Source: Paraburkholderia sp. CNPSo 3272 (GTDB lineage: Bacteria; Pseudomonadota; Gammaproteobacteria; Burkholderiales; Burkholderiaceae). Taken from it: DNA of 64,000 bases. This document shows positions 17,937-26,006 of this stretch, in pieces. Below the pieces are notes generated by a model. The model was not told the origin of the DNA, did no database searches, and worked only from the letters and a program-made list of their open reading frames with translations. The first letter of the stretch is position 1; each line of letters starts with the position of its first letter. Both the position numbers and the translations under genes were made by a program. Where the stretch lies: NCBI RefSeq assembly GCF_024206495.1, contig NZ_JAMBPQ010000009.1, positions 124,001-188,000 on the forward strand, given 5' to 3'.

Positions 17937-18161
17937 TCAGTGCGGCGTGGTTGCGGTAAAGGCTTCGGGCGAACCGTTCAAGGCGTCGTACAGCTCCCCA
18001 ACGGGCACGTCGCCGATTTCGTTGTGGATATAGGCGTTAAACGTGCGATCGTACAGCGCACGCCCGGCGTCGGTTTCCATCGTCATGTCGAAGCCGTTGA
18101 GAACCAGGCCGGCGATTTCGTCGGCTTCCAGCAGGATGTGTTCAGCTTTCTTTCGTTCCAT
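17937..18161 (-). CDS. Small hypothetical protein
   Basis: The protein has 74 residues and starts at ATG 18161 behind GGAG with 7-base spacing. It is acidic and soluble (ERKKAEHILLEADEIAGLVL, then IHNEIGDVPVGELYDALNG). There is no recognisable domain. It is convergent with copC and on the same strand as the porin, 219 bases away. Confidence 0.65.
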   Translation of the reverse strand: MERKKAEHILLEADEIAGLVLNGFDMTMETDAGRALYDRTFNAYIHNEIGDVPVGELYDALNGSPEAFTATTPH

Positions 18162-18337
18162 GGTAGTGCTCCGGTACTGCAGGATCATGCAATTTTAAGC
18201 GGAACGGGCCAGAAATGCTGGTGAAAAAAACGGGGGCGATTCGATTTCGTTCATGCAGTGCGGCATGCGCCGTTGGGTATGCTTAGTTGTCCGACTAATT
18301 CCGCAAACCTGCTTCCGTCGTAAAGTCACAAAGGGCG

Positions 18338-18365
18338 GCGGCGCTCAGACCGTGCAGAGCGCCGC
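18338..18365 (-). terminator. Possible terminator of the porin gene
   Basis: A 9-bp GC-rich perfect stem (GCGGCGCTC with GAGCGCCGC) with a 10-base loop lies 15 bases past the porin stop. It is followed on the minus strand only by a short T-rich stretch, so termination would be weak. Confidence 0.4.
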
Positions 18366-18380
18366 GTGCAGGCCGCGAAG

Positions 18381-19571
18381 TCAGAAGCTGTGACGAATGG
18401 CGGCTCGCACCACGACCTGGCGGGAAGTAGACGAGAGATCCTGCGCGCCGGGCACATAAGCCTGGTCGAGCGATGAGCCGGTCTTGTCGCCAGCCACGAG
18501 CTGGAATGCACCCTGCAGATATACGTCCGTGCGCTTCGAGAGGTTGTAGTCGGCCATCAGGCCCACGGAGTGGATCGATGGCTTCACGCTGCCTGTCGTC
18601 GCGTCGTAGTGTTCGAGCGTGTAGACATAGTCCGCGCCGACGTAGAAAGCCGGCGTAAGCTGATACTTGCCGTTCACCTCGAAGTTCTGATACCTGAGCG
18701 ACGTCACCCGGCCGCCGGCGAGCGGGCCAGTCACCGGCTGGATCGTCTCGTCCCCGCTGAGATACCCGACGTTCGCCACAGGCTGGCCGATGTAGGTATT
18801 GGTGTACGCGAAGCCGACCGTTGCCGATCCAGCCGTGTAGCTCACGCCAGCGCCGAAAATCTGCAAACGCGACGAAGCGAAATTGCCGTCCGCGCCGTTC
18901 GTACTGCTCGCGCCCGCAATCGCACCGCCCGAGGTCAGCGCGGGGTTGCTGGCGTTCAGGTAGGCCGCGGCGATGAGCCAGCCGCCCGCCGTGTATTGCG
19001 CTCCCACGCTCACCGCGCGGTTGTTCGCGAAGTTCGTGTCGTTGCTGAAGCTATACGTGCCGCCGAACGAGAAGCCGCCGAACGTCGGACTCGCGTATTT
19101 GATCGTGTTGTTCAGGCGAAAGGTATTGTCGGTATTGTCGTTGTCGTAGGGGTGCGAAAACAGGTAGCCGCCCCAGTTGCCGTTCGCCGTCGTCTGCGCG
19201 AGATAGTCCACCACGGAGTCGTACTGACGCCCGAACGTGAGCGTGCCGTAGCGTTCATTGGCGAGACCCACGTATGCCTGGCGTCCGAAAGCGCGGCCGC
19301 CTTCTGCCAGCGCCCCGTTGCTCGCATTGAAGCCACTTTCGATCTGAAAGACCGCGCTGTTGCCGCCGCCCAGGTCTTCGGTGCCCTTCAGGCCCCAGCG
19401 GCTGCCTTGGGCGTAGCCGCTCGTCATTTCGTAGACGGCGTGGCCGCCGACGTTGTTCGTATAGTCAATGCCCTCGTCGATCAAACCGTACAGGGTCACG
19501 CTGCTTTGCGCAAAGGCTGGCGCCGCCGCACCGCACAGTGCCATGACGCAAACGATCTTCCTCTTTCTCAT
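18381..19571 (-). CDS. Gram-negative porin (Burkholderia OmpC-like)
   Basis: The protein has 396 residues, starting at ATG 19571 behind GGAAGG. The signal peptide RKRKIVCVMALCGAAAPAFA is followed by QSSVTLYGLIDEGI, the standard first strand of beta-proteobacterial trimeric porins. The PEFVR-like L3 region and the C-terminal aromatic residue (AAIRHSF) agree. It lies downstream of the binding-protein and M20 genes and may supply the outer-membrane route for their substrate. Confidence 0.93.
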   Translation of the reverse strand: MRKRKIVCVMALCGAAAPAFAQSSVTLYGLIDEGIDYTNNVGGHAVYEMTSGYAQGSRWGLKGTEDLGGGNSAVFQIESGFNASNGALAEGGRAFGRQAYVGLANERYGTLTFGRQYDSVVDYLAQTTANGNWGGYLFSHPYDNDNTDNTFRLNNTIKYASPTFGGFSFGGTYSFSNDTNFANNRAVSVGAQYTAGGWLIAAAYLNASNPALTSGGAIAGASSTNGADGNFASSRLQIFGAGVSYTAGSATVGFAYTNTYIGQPVANVGYLSGDETIQPVTGPLAGGRVTSLRYQNFEVNGKYQLTPAFYVGADYVYTLEHYDATTGSVKPSIHSVGLMADYNLSKRTDVYLQGAFQLVAGDKTGSSLDQAYVPGAQDLSSTSRQVVVRAAIRHSF

Positions 19572-19690
19572 ATGCCTTCCATTTTTATACGTCATGCTAA
19601 GTATCGGGCCAATACACAGCCCTCTTATCCTCACCAGGGCGGATCGCATGCCTCGCGCCCGCCCTCGTCAATTGCGCGGCCCGTCGGGCG

Positions 19691-20485
19691 TTATTTCGAG
19701 CCGTAGATATCGAAGTCGAAGTACTTCTTGTTGATACGCGCGTAAGTGCCGTTAGCTAGAATGTCGGCCAGCGCGCCGTTGAAGGCTTCGCGCAGTTCGG
19801 TGTCCTGCTTGCGCAGGCCGAGACCGTCGCCCTGACCAAAGAATTTCGGGTCGTCGATGGCCTGGCCCGCGAACGTGAAGTCCTTGCCTTCAGGGCGCTT
19901 CAGAAAGCCGTCGCTTGCGGCGATCGACGCCTGAAAAGCGGCATCCAGGCGGCCCGACGTCAAATCGGCATAGACCTGGTCCTGGTTTTGATAGGGGACG
20001 ATCTCCACGCCCGCGGGCTGCCACTTCGCGCGCGCGTAATCTTCCTGACTCGTGCCCTGCTCCACGCCCACGCGCTTGCCCTTGAGCGAAGCTGCATCGG
20101 GAAGGAGCGCCGAGCCGCGACGTACGACGAGCCGCGCGGGCGCATTCGAGATCTTGTTCGTGAAGGCGATCTGCTGCGCGCGCTTGGGCGTGATCGTCAT
20201 CGACGAAGAGATGACGTCGAACTTGCGCGCAATCAGGCCTGGAATCATGCCGTCAAAGCTCGTCTCCACCCATACGCAATGCGCGTTCAGTTGCGCGCAC
20301 AACGCATTGGCAATGTCCACGCCGAAGCCCGTAAGCTTGCCGTCCGGCGTTTTGTATTCGAGCGGCGGGTAAGTGGGATCGACCGCGAGCCGGATCTCCC
20401 GGCCCTTCAGGTCCACCGCGTGCGCCTGTCCCGCGGTTGCCGCCGCAGCGAGCGCCAGTGAAAGCGCCATCGTCCATTGCTTCAT
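19691..20485 (-). CDS. ABC transporter substrate-binding protein, polar/basic amino acid type
   Basis: The protein has 264 residues, starting at ATG 20485 behind GAAGGAGAC. The signal peptide ends at GQAHA. Family-3 binding-protein features follow: RLAVDPTYPPLEYKTPDGKL, GFGVDIANALCAQL, the ITPKRAQQIAFT segment and YARINKKYFDFDIYG near the end. It resembles the lysine/arginine/ornithine and histidine binders. No permease or ATPase gene is nearby, so it must work with a transporter encoded elsewhere. It is 68 bases downstream of the M20 hydrolase gene and shares its promoter. Confidence 0.9.
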   Translation of the reverse strand: MKQWTMALSLALAAAATAGQAHAVDLKGREIRLAVDPTYPPLEYKTPDGKLTGFGVDIANALCAQLNAHCVWVETSFDGMIPGLIARKFDVISSSMTITPKRAQQIAFTNKISNAPARLVVRRGSALLPDAASLKGKRVGVEQGTSQEDYARAKWQPAGVEIVPYQNQDQVYADLTSGRLDAAFQASIAASDGFLKRPEGKDFTFAGQAIDDPKFFGQGDGLGLRKQDTELREAFNGALADILANGTYARINKKYFDFDIYGSK

Positions 20486-20553
20486 TTGCCTGTCTCCTTC
20501 GTGTCGTTTCGGGTGTTTCAACTGCTTCGGTGGTTTCTGCGACTTCTATGGTG

Positions 20554-21723
20554 CTATTGCAGAATGTGTTCTGCGAGCTTGACCCAGTAGCTCGCGCCAA
20601 TGGCAAGGCTCGCGTCGTTGAAGTCGTAGCCGGGGCTGTGAAGCGAGCAGTGCTGCGCGCCGTCACCATTGCCGATCGAGAGGTAGCTGCCGGGGCAGCG
20701 CTCCAGCATGTACGCGAAGTCCTCGCTCGCCATGAGCGGGCGCAGGCCGTCGATCAGCATCTCCGGGCCGCCCCATTCGAGCGCGACGCGGCGCGCCACC
20801 TCCGTCTCGTCGCTGTGGTTGACGAGCACCGGGTAGTCATGGCGGTAGTCGATCTCCACGCGCGCGCCGTAACTCGCGGCCTGCCCCTGCGCCACTTCGC
20901 GGATGCGACGCTCCAGCAACTCGCGCACCGGCGACGAAAGCGCACGCACGCTCAGATGCAGATCGGCGTGCGCTGCAATGACATTCGAGGCGCTCCCCGC
21001 GTGCAGCGCGCCGACGGTGACGACGGCCTGATCGTGCGGCGCCACGTTGCGCGCCACCACGCTCTGAAGCGCCATGACGATCGAGGCGCCGACCACGACA
21101 GGATCGATCGTCTGCTGTGGGGCGGCCGCATGGCCGCCGCGGCCGATCACGCGGATCGTCACCTCGTCCGCGCTGGCCATGAAGGCGCCGCTGTGAAAGC
21201 CGATTCGTCCCGCCGGAAAGCCAGGTACGTTATGCATCGCGAACACGGCGTCGCAGGGAAAGCGCTCGAAGAGGCCGTCCTCGATCATCCTGCGCGCGCC
21301 GCCCAGGCCCTCTTCAGCCGGCTGAAAAATCAGGTGCAACGTGCCGCGCCACTGCGTGGTTTGCGCGAGGCATCGCGCGGCTGCCAGCAGTATCGCGGTG
21401 TGGCCATCATGGCCGCAGGCATGCATCACGCCTTCGTTGCCACTGGCGTAGGGAAGGCCCGTCGCCTCGCTTAGGGGCAGTGCGTCCATGTCGGCGCGCA
21501 GCCCGAGACTGAACCCGCTGCCGCGCACGAGCGTGGCGACCACGCCCGTGCCGCCCACGCCTCGCGTCACGCGATAGCCCCATGCTTCGAGCTTTTCGGC
21601 GACAAGCGCGCTCGTCACATGTTCTTCGAAGCCCAGTTCGGGCTGCGCGTGCAACTGGCGCCGCAACGCAACCATGTCGGCTTCGATTGCCGCCACCTCG
21701 GGCAAAACCCACTGTCTGCTCAA
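20554..21723 (-). CDS. M20-family amidohydrolase (hippurate/N-acyl-amino-acid hydrolase type)
   Basis: The protein has 389 residues. The start is TTG 21723 with GAGGAGG eight bases upstream; no ATG gives a full-length protein. Metal and catalytic motifs of the M20D group are present: HACGHDGH, FQPAEEGLGGA, AMHNVPGFP and GRGGHAAAPQ. Such enzymes release amino acids from N-acyl or aminobenzoyl conjugates. It diverges from a LysR gene, an arrangement like abgAB/abgR in E. coli, and is followed by an amino-acid binding protein, so cleavage of an amino-acid conjugate is the best guess. Confidence 0.9.
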   Translation of the reverse strand: MSRQWVLPEVAAIEADMVALRRQLHAQPELGFEEHVTSALVAEKLEAWGYRVTRGVGGTGVVATLVRGSGFSLGLRADMDALPLSEATGLPYASGNEGVMHACGHDGHTAILLAAARCLAQTTQWRGTLHLIFQPAEEGLGGARRMIEDGLFERFPCDAVFAMHNVPGFPAGRIGFHSGAFMASADEVTIRVIGRGGHAAAPQQTIDPVVVGASIVMALQSVVARNVAPHDQAVVTVGALHAGSASNVIAAHADLHLSVRALSSPVRELLERRIREVAQGQAASYGARVEIDYRHDYPVLVNHSDETEVARRVALEWGGPEMLIDGLRPLMASEDFAYMLERCPGSYLSIGNGDGAQHCSLHSPGYDFNDASLAIGASYWVKLAEHILQ

Positions 21724-21806
21724 TTCGCCTCCTCAGTCCATTCGTGCATCGTGGAGCGAATCGTATGCAGCACAAATTCCGGGGAACAGCCAGCGTTTTG
21801 TTATGA

Positions 21807-21825
21807 TGACAACCCCTTGTTGTCA
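21807..21825. promoter_or_regulatory. LysR-type operator in the divergent M20/lysR region
   Basis: Perfect 7-base arms TGACAAC and GTTGTCA flank CCCTT. The site is 26 bases before the lysR start and about 84 bases from the M20 start, the usual place for a LysR autoregulatory site. A TATGAT box (21802-21807) overlaps its left edge and could be the lysR -10. Confidence 0.7.
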
Positions 21826-21851
21826 CCCCGCCTCTCGGCACGCCCTCTGAC

Positions 21852-22805
21852 ATGAAACTGCACCAACTGGAAGCGCTGGTCGCCAGCGCGGACGCCGGCA
21901 GTATTCGCGGCGCGGCCCGTTCGCTCGGGCTGTCGCAGGCGGCTGTCACGCGCGCGCTGCGCGAACTGGAGGCAAACGAGCGCCTGCCGCTCCTGATCCG
22001 CGCGCCCGAAGGCATTACCTTTACCGAGCACGGCAAGGTGCTGCTAACGCACGCCCGCATCGTCCTCAATCAACTCGAACACGCGCACAGTGAACTGGAG
22101 CGACTGAGGGGCCGCGTGGAAGGCAGTCTCACGGTGGGCATCACGCCGTGGATTACGCTGACCTTTCTGGCCGAAGCCGTACGGCTGTTTCGCGAGCGCA
22201 TGCCCGATATTCGTCTGGAACTGGTCGAAGGATTGACGGCCGTTGCCCAGCCGCTGCTGCGCGACGGCAGCATGGATTTCGCCGTCGGCCAGTTGCAGCC
22301 CGGCGCGAGTGAGCAGGAGTTCGCGTGCGAGGCGGTGCTCACTTACGAATCGTCGGTGATGGTGCGGGAAGGACACCGGAAAGTGCGGGCGCGCTCGATC
22401 CAGGAACTGCTCGATGAAGACTGGGTGCTGAACTTCGCGCCGGACGGCAAACGTGATCTGGTCGACTATCTGTTCACGCGCCACGGCGCGCAGATCGACG
22501 AACGCCGCATTGTGCGCGCGCAGTCGGTAGCGACGCTGCAAACCATGGTGGAGCAGGCCGACATGTGCACGTGGAGCCCGACGATCCTGAGCCACGTGCC
22601 GCCGTTCGGAGGCCGCCTGCGCTCGCTTGCGTTGCGCGAAGCGTTCGAACCCCGACAACTGGGCATCGTCACGCGCCGCAACAGCACGCTAAGTCGCGCG
22701 GCCGTTGCTTTCATCGAATGCTTGCTTCAGGTGATACGCCGACACGCCCGCTCGGCGAAGAAAGAAGACCTCGCATTGTTCAAAACCCTGGCGCTATTGA
22801 TTTAG
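21852..22805 (+). CDS. LysR-family transcriptional regulator
   Basis: The protein has 317 residues. The N-terminal domain MKLHQLEALVASADAGSIRG and SQAAVTRALRELEANERLPL is a LysR winged helix, followed by a two-lobed effector domain. It is divergent from the M20 amidohydrolase, with a palindromic operator between them, and very likely controls the M20-binding protein-porin genes. It resembles TsaR/AbgR-type regulators, but orthology was not tested. Confidence 0.92.
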   Translation: MKLHQLEALVASADAGSIRGAARSLGLSQAAVTRALRELEANERLPLLIRAPEGITFTEHGKVLLTHARIVLNQLEHAHSELERLRGRVEGSLTVGITPWITLTFLAEAVRLFRERMPDIRLELVEGLTAVAQPLLRDGSMDFAVGQLQPGASEQEFACEAVLTYESSVMVREGHRKVRARSIQELLDEDWVLNFAPDGKRDLVDYLFTRHGAQIDERRIVRAQSVATLQTMVEQADMCTWSPTILSHVPPFGGRLRSLALREAFEPRQLGIVTRRNSTLSRAAVAFIECLLQVIRRHARSAKKEDLALFKTLALLI

Positions 22806-22828
22806 CGCCTGAGCGAGCGCTCAGGCGC
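22805..22828. terminator. Strong hairpin at the end of the LysR gene
   Basis: Perfect 10-base arms (GCGCCTGAGC and GCTCAGGCGC) flank a GAGC tetraloop, beginning on the last base of the lysR stop codon. It lies between convergent genes (lysR and the RNase-like gene) and could stop transcription from both sides, although neither side has a T tract. Confidence 0.55.
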
Positions 22829-22849
22829 GACGAGGATCTGGATCCGCCT

Positions 22850-23320
22850 CTACTCGGCGATGCGCTTGAAACTGACGTAGTAGTCGTCGGTGTAGTAGCA
22901 GTCGCTGGTCTGCTTGCGCGGCCCGCCACATACGACCCGGCGCTGCCCACGATCCGTCATGCCCGGAGTGCGAACCGTGTAAGTGTGATAGTAGCCGCGC
23001 GGATGCTTCGGCAGCAATTGCGCGGTGTTACGGAACAAGACACCGTCGTCCGCAAAAGGAAAGGGGCCGCCCGCCTTGATCAGCCGCAGTGTCTCGGCCG
23101 CTTCCCCAGGCAACTGCTTCATCGTGACGGTACCCAGCGCGCCCGCAACCTGCGCCCCTGATGCGGCAGGTGCGCCGCTTGCGCCCTGCGCTGGCTGCCC
23201 CGGCGCCTGGCTCGCGGATGCGCCCGACGCCTCGGTGACGTTTCGCGAACTGTCCTTGCCGCAGCCGCCAAGGATCGCGCTCAAGGCGACGACGCAAGGG
23301 AAAACCCACGCTCTCTTCAC
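22850..23320 (-). CDS. Lipoprotein with RNase Sa/barnase-family fold, catalytic residues substituted
   Basis: The protein has 156 residues, starting at GTG 23320 with GAGGGGAG upstream. The lipobox LGGC gives lipidation, and a low-complexity Ala/Ser/Gly/Pro/Gln linker runs to about residue 60. The last 85 residues align by eye with Streptomyces RNase Sa: TLRLIKAGGPFPFADDGVLF, GYYHTYTVRTPG, DRGQRRVVCG and CYYTDDYYVSF. The general base (Glu54 of RNase Sa, YYHEY) is Thr here, and the general acid (His85, GDHY) is Tyr. The two structural arginines remain. Secretion plus loss of both catalytic residues suggests a binding role or a decoy. No barstar-like gene is adjacent. Confidence 0.8.
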   Translation of the reverse strand: MKRAWVFPCVVALSAILGGCGKDSSRNVTEASGASASQAPGQPAQGASGAPAASGAQVAGALGTVTMKQLPGEAAETLRLIKAGGPFPFADDGVLFRNTAQLLPKHPRGYYHTYTVRTPGMTDRGQRRVVCGGPRKQTSDCYYTDDYYVSFKRIAE

Positions 23321-23520
23321 GAAACGATTCTCCCCTCGTTGACCAGCACTCGACGAACAGGACAAACGTAAAGGTAGCGCTAATAGCGGAGCGAATCAAT
23401 GCTCGCCCGGGAACATGCGCCCGGCACACGTGACCCCGACTGACGAACGGCGGCCGCTCACACCCTTTCCGATGTAAGCGGCCTGGACCTGCAATCGCAT
23501 AATGCCTGGATGACGCGGTA

Positions 23521-23654
23521 CTTCAACTGCGTGTTGCTCCGCACTTCAACTGCGTGCTTCAACTGCGTGCTTCAACTGCGTGCTTTAACTGCGTGCTTCA
23601 ACTGCGTGATGCCCTGCCCTTCAACTGCATGCCGACTTGCACTTCAACTACGAG
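23521..23654. repeat. 13-bp tandem repeat (CTTCAACTGCGTG)
   Basis: Five contiguous 13-base copies run from 23544 to 23608 (one with a C-to-T change). One exact copy precedes them (23521-23533) and diverged copies follow (23619-23631, 23642-23654). The period is not a multiple of three, so no frame keeps a protein repeat, and the array is best read as non-coding. It lies in an otherwise gene-free stretch from 23321 to 23941. Confidence 0.9.
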
Positions 23655-23941
23655 TTGTCTTGCACTCCTCATTGATTCAACAGCGATCTGCTTCGACATC
23701 AACCGCTCAACTCTGCCACATACAACTACAACTGCCTGACTGCTGTTCTGCAACGGGTACACGGTATGGTCCAACTCGACCGCAGGAGGGGAATCCTGGG
23801 ATGGGGCCAACGTCTCGCTCCATGAAAGACAGTGTAGGCGCAAAGGCGCCGCACCAATTGCCCGAAGCGAGCCCAATATTGCGCCGAGTTCGCGCAATTG
23901 GGCGGCCTCGCTGTTCAGAGTACCGCTTTCACCTCGGACTG

Positions 23942-24037
23942 CTAGAACGGATAGTCCGTATAACCGATGCGTGTGCCGCCAAAGAACAACGGGCGGTCGT
24001 GGGAGGCCCGGCGGATTTCGCGGTGGATTAGTCGGGA
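23942..24037 (-). pseudogene. Remnant of an Old Yellow Enzyme (NADH:flavin oxidoreductase), C-terminal end only
   Basis: The minus-strand frame ending at 23942 reads REIRRASHDRPLFFGG then TRIGYTDYPF and stop. This matches the C-terminus of NemA/OPR-type flavoproteins (typically ...TFYGG...GYTDYP). Nothing upstream resembles the rest of the 360-residue barrel, so only about 30 codons survive. Confidence 0.6.
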
Positions 24038-24080
24038 CTGCTGGTGGAGTGGCAAGCGTCGGCCGACGCTCACCTTACGA

Positions 24081-24617
24081 TCAGTGCGAAGACGGAGCGA
24101 ACGATTCGAAGTACATCCGCTCGAGTGTGAGCGTGATGCCGAACTGCGAAGTCTGCCGCAGTCCATTGGCGCCGCAGAATTGCAGCTCTCCGCGCTGGCC
24201 GACAACGATGACCTCCAGGGCGCCGCCCTCGAGGTACGCCCTGACCCGCGCGCCGATGTCGTGCGCATAATTGCGGTCGAGCAGCACCTCGACGCACAGA
24301 TCGGGCACAAACGGAACGGGATCGTCCCGGTCAAACCCTTCCCACTTTTCAGGCGGCATCCAGACGACGTCAGGTACGCGGATGCCAAATGACGGTGTCG
24401 CCACGGCAACCGACATCGCGGCCACGTGACCAATCTGCTCGGCGATCTGGCAGTACGCATCGGTGAGAACTATCTGCCGCCGTGCCGAGGGCTGAGGATG
24501 CGGCACGGCTGCACCCCGGCCATCGAGTTCACAGCATTCCCACGCCCCGGAATCGGCGCTGGGGTGCATCCGACGCCAAGTCGCTATCAGCCCGTCCTGC
24601 TCGAGAAGAGTCGACAC
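24081..24617 (-). CDS. Uma2-family (DUF820) putative endonuclease
   Basis: The protein has 178 residues. The start is placed at GTG 24617, nine bases after GGAGG; the frame is open further upstream. Uma2 landmarks are FGIRVPDVVWMPPEKWEGF, FVPDLCVEVL, ARVRAYLEGGALEVIVVG and ITLTLERMYFESF. The family adopts a restriction-endonuclease fold; its role in bacteria is unclear. The usual serine-proline after the EVL strand is replaced (EVLLDRN), and the N-terminal YE.DGE segment reads CELDGRG, so activity is uncertain. It lies in the accessory zone between the OYE remnant and small orphan genes. Confidence 0.8.
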   Translation of the reverse strand: MSTLLEQDGLIATWRRMHPSADSGAWECCELDGRGAAVPHPQPSARRQIVLTDAYCQIAEQIGHVAAMSVAVATPSFGIRVPDVVWMPPEKWEGFDRDDPVPFVPDLCVEVLLDRNYAHDIGARVRAYLEGGALEVIVVGQRGELQFCGANGLRQTSQFGITLTLERMYFESFAPSSH

Positions 24618-24965
24618 AACCACAAGCCTCCGATAGGGGAATTCTCTAAGGGTATTCCCTTTGTCGGCACCTGAAAAGCCATTGTTCCTTTGCATTGCAC
24701 CATAAACTACGGAGCGTGCATGGATTCAATTTTGCACCATTATCGGTGCCATATCTGGAGGTCGTGCGCCAGAGCCCCGGGATGACCTGGGGGCGGAATC
24801 TGACTGACAATCGTCTTTATTGTGCGACGCATCAACGCCATCGCAAAGGGTAATATCAGGGTTGGTATTTAGTTCTTCCCGAAGTCGCATTCTGCGCGCG
24901 CGTCGGTGAAGTGTTACCGTAAGGGTTTGTCGAGTGCGCCCAGGCGCTTGAACACGAGAAGTGCA

Positions 24966-25178
24966 ATGGAAATCGATGCGGAGACTTTCCGGCGACTGCG
25001 CCGTCTCGCCCCCGTCGTTGACGACATACTCAACGCCGGGGAAGTTGAACATGCGGGCCAGGCAGTGAATCTCGCGGCACTCGCGCAACTATGCTCGACC
25101 CTCTTCGACGCTTACTGCTCGGAGCATCCCGAGGAGACCGCGCAAGCCAACCTCGATATGCTCGAGTCGCAAAAGTAG
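24966..25178 (+). CDS. Small hypothetical protein
   Basis: The protein has 70 residues from ATG 24966, with GAGAAG six bases upstream. It is acidic and predicted helical (EIDAETFRRLRRLAPVVDDI, then NLAALAQLCSTLFDAYCSEH). No family is recognised. It ends 18 bases before the convergent minus-strand small gene. Codon use matches the surroundings, and the overlapping minus-strand frame (24726-25088) lacks any protein-like pattern. Confidence 0.6.
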   Translation: MEIDAETFRRLRRLAPVVDDILNAGEVEHAGQAVNLAALAQLCSTLFDAYCSEHPEETAQANLDMLESQK

Positions 25179-25196
25179 CGGCCGGCGCCGCCGGGG

Positions 25197-25359
25197 TCAT
25201 TGCGCATCCGGATGCGCGAGGCCCGCTTCCTCGATAATCTGCTCGTATTTTTCCGCGCCGACCACCTCGCGGTACTCATGTTTCAGCCGGATGAGCGCCT
25301 GCGCTGTGCTGGAAATCACCCCGTGGCTCAGCGTGCACGAGGGCCTGCCCCAAAGTCAT
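25197..25359 (-). pseudogene. Small gene with probable one-base frameshift
   Basis: From ATG 25359 the frame reads MTLGQALVHAEPRG. A neighbouring frame then continues convincingly as VISSTAQALIRLKHEYREVV and ...EQIIEEAGLAHPDAQ, ending at 25197. The switch falls at a GGGG run (minus strand, 25319-25322), so one base appears to be missing. AAGGA lies upstream of the ATG. The joined protein would be about 54 residues, helical and acidic. Alternatively the distal part is its own 40-codon gene from GTG 25319. The function is unknown. Confidence 0.4.
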
Positions 25360-25375
25360 GGCCACGTTAAATTCC

Positions 25376-25552
25376 TTATTGCAGTTGAACAGCCATCAAG
25401 TCGTTGACGAACGTGGGCTGGGCCGAAGCAAACTCCATCAGGTTGATGAAGCCCTCGCTGAGCGCAAACGCTTCCAGCGCATCCTTGCCGCTGTCAGCCT
25501 TAATGCGGCCGTAGCTTTCGACCATCTTCAGGTCGGTAATCAGGTACACCAT
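25376..25552 (-). CDS. Small hypothetical protein, upstream partner of the 25197-25359 gene
   Basis: The protein has 58 residues, ATG 25552 to stop at 25376, with AGAGG seven bases upstream. The sequence starts MVYLITDLKMVESYGRIKAD and ends FASAQPTFVNDLMAVQLQ. It looks like a folded helical protein and has no recognised family. The next small gene starts 16 bases after its stop on the same strand, so the two probably form a mini-operon. Confidence 0.5.
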   Translation of the reverse strand: MVYLITDLKMVESYGRIKADSGKDALEAFALSEGFINLMEFASAQPTFVNDLMAVQLQ

Positions 25553-25745
25553 TTCAACCTCTGTGCGTCTATGGATGCCTCGAGTTTTTATCCGCTCAAG
25601 GATTCTTTCGAAGAGTACGTAGCGTCACTTAAATTGAGCTTAAACAGTGCCGACAGGGCGAAGGCCTGACTGGCCCGGCGATTCGCAGGCGTACGGCGCC
25701 ACCACGGCGCCTGGCGGCACGCTCTTGTCTATGAGAGAAGTTAAG

Positions 25746-26006
25746 ATGGGAGATAGGCAATTGCTCCCGTCTTCGGGCACCAGAAAGATGGAACGAGAGA
25801 CATACAAAGGCTACGATTTGTGGGGTCACGCCATCGCGCAACAGGCAGAACTGCTGACGCCAGAGCGCTACGCGGGTGGCGGGACCATCATCCAGGGAAA
25901 CAAGCTCATCTGCACTTCCGGAGTCCTGGACCTGTTCGATTCGGAGGAGAGAGCGCAGGACGCGGGAATCGCCTGGGCAAAGGCGTGGGTCGACACGCAC
26001 GGTTAA
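25746..26006 (+). CDS. Small hypothetical protein (Burkholderia-type orphan)
   Basis: The protein has 86 residues from ATG 25746 (GAGAAG upstream); an internal ATG at 25788 is an equally good start. The core reads ETYKGYDLWGHAIAQQAELL, GGTIIQGNKLICTSGVLDLF and AGIAWAKAWVDTHG. This beta-rich then helical pattern is typical of the small soluble proteins scattered in Burkholderia genomes. The function is unknown. Confidence 0.6.
   Translation: MGDRQLLPSSGTRKMERETYKGYDLWGHAIAQQAELLTPERYAGGGTIIQGNKLICTSGVLDLFDSEERAQDAGIAWAKAWVDTHG

Noticed and set aside
23521..23654. CRISPR array
   Set aside because: The repeats are 13 bases, directly abutting and without unique spacers, so this is a tandem repeat.
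23598..23897. 99-residue minus-strand frame through the repeat region
   Set aside because: It reads through the 13-bp repeats, whose period breaks any protein repeat, and has no start site or motif.
24726..25088. 120-residue minus-strand frame
   Set aside because: It has no ribosome-binding site or motif and overlaps a better plus-strand small gene.
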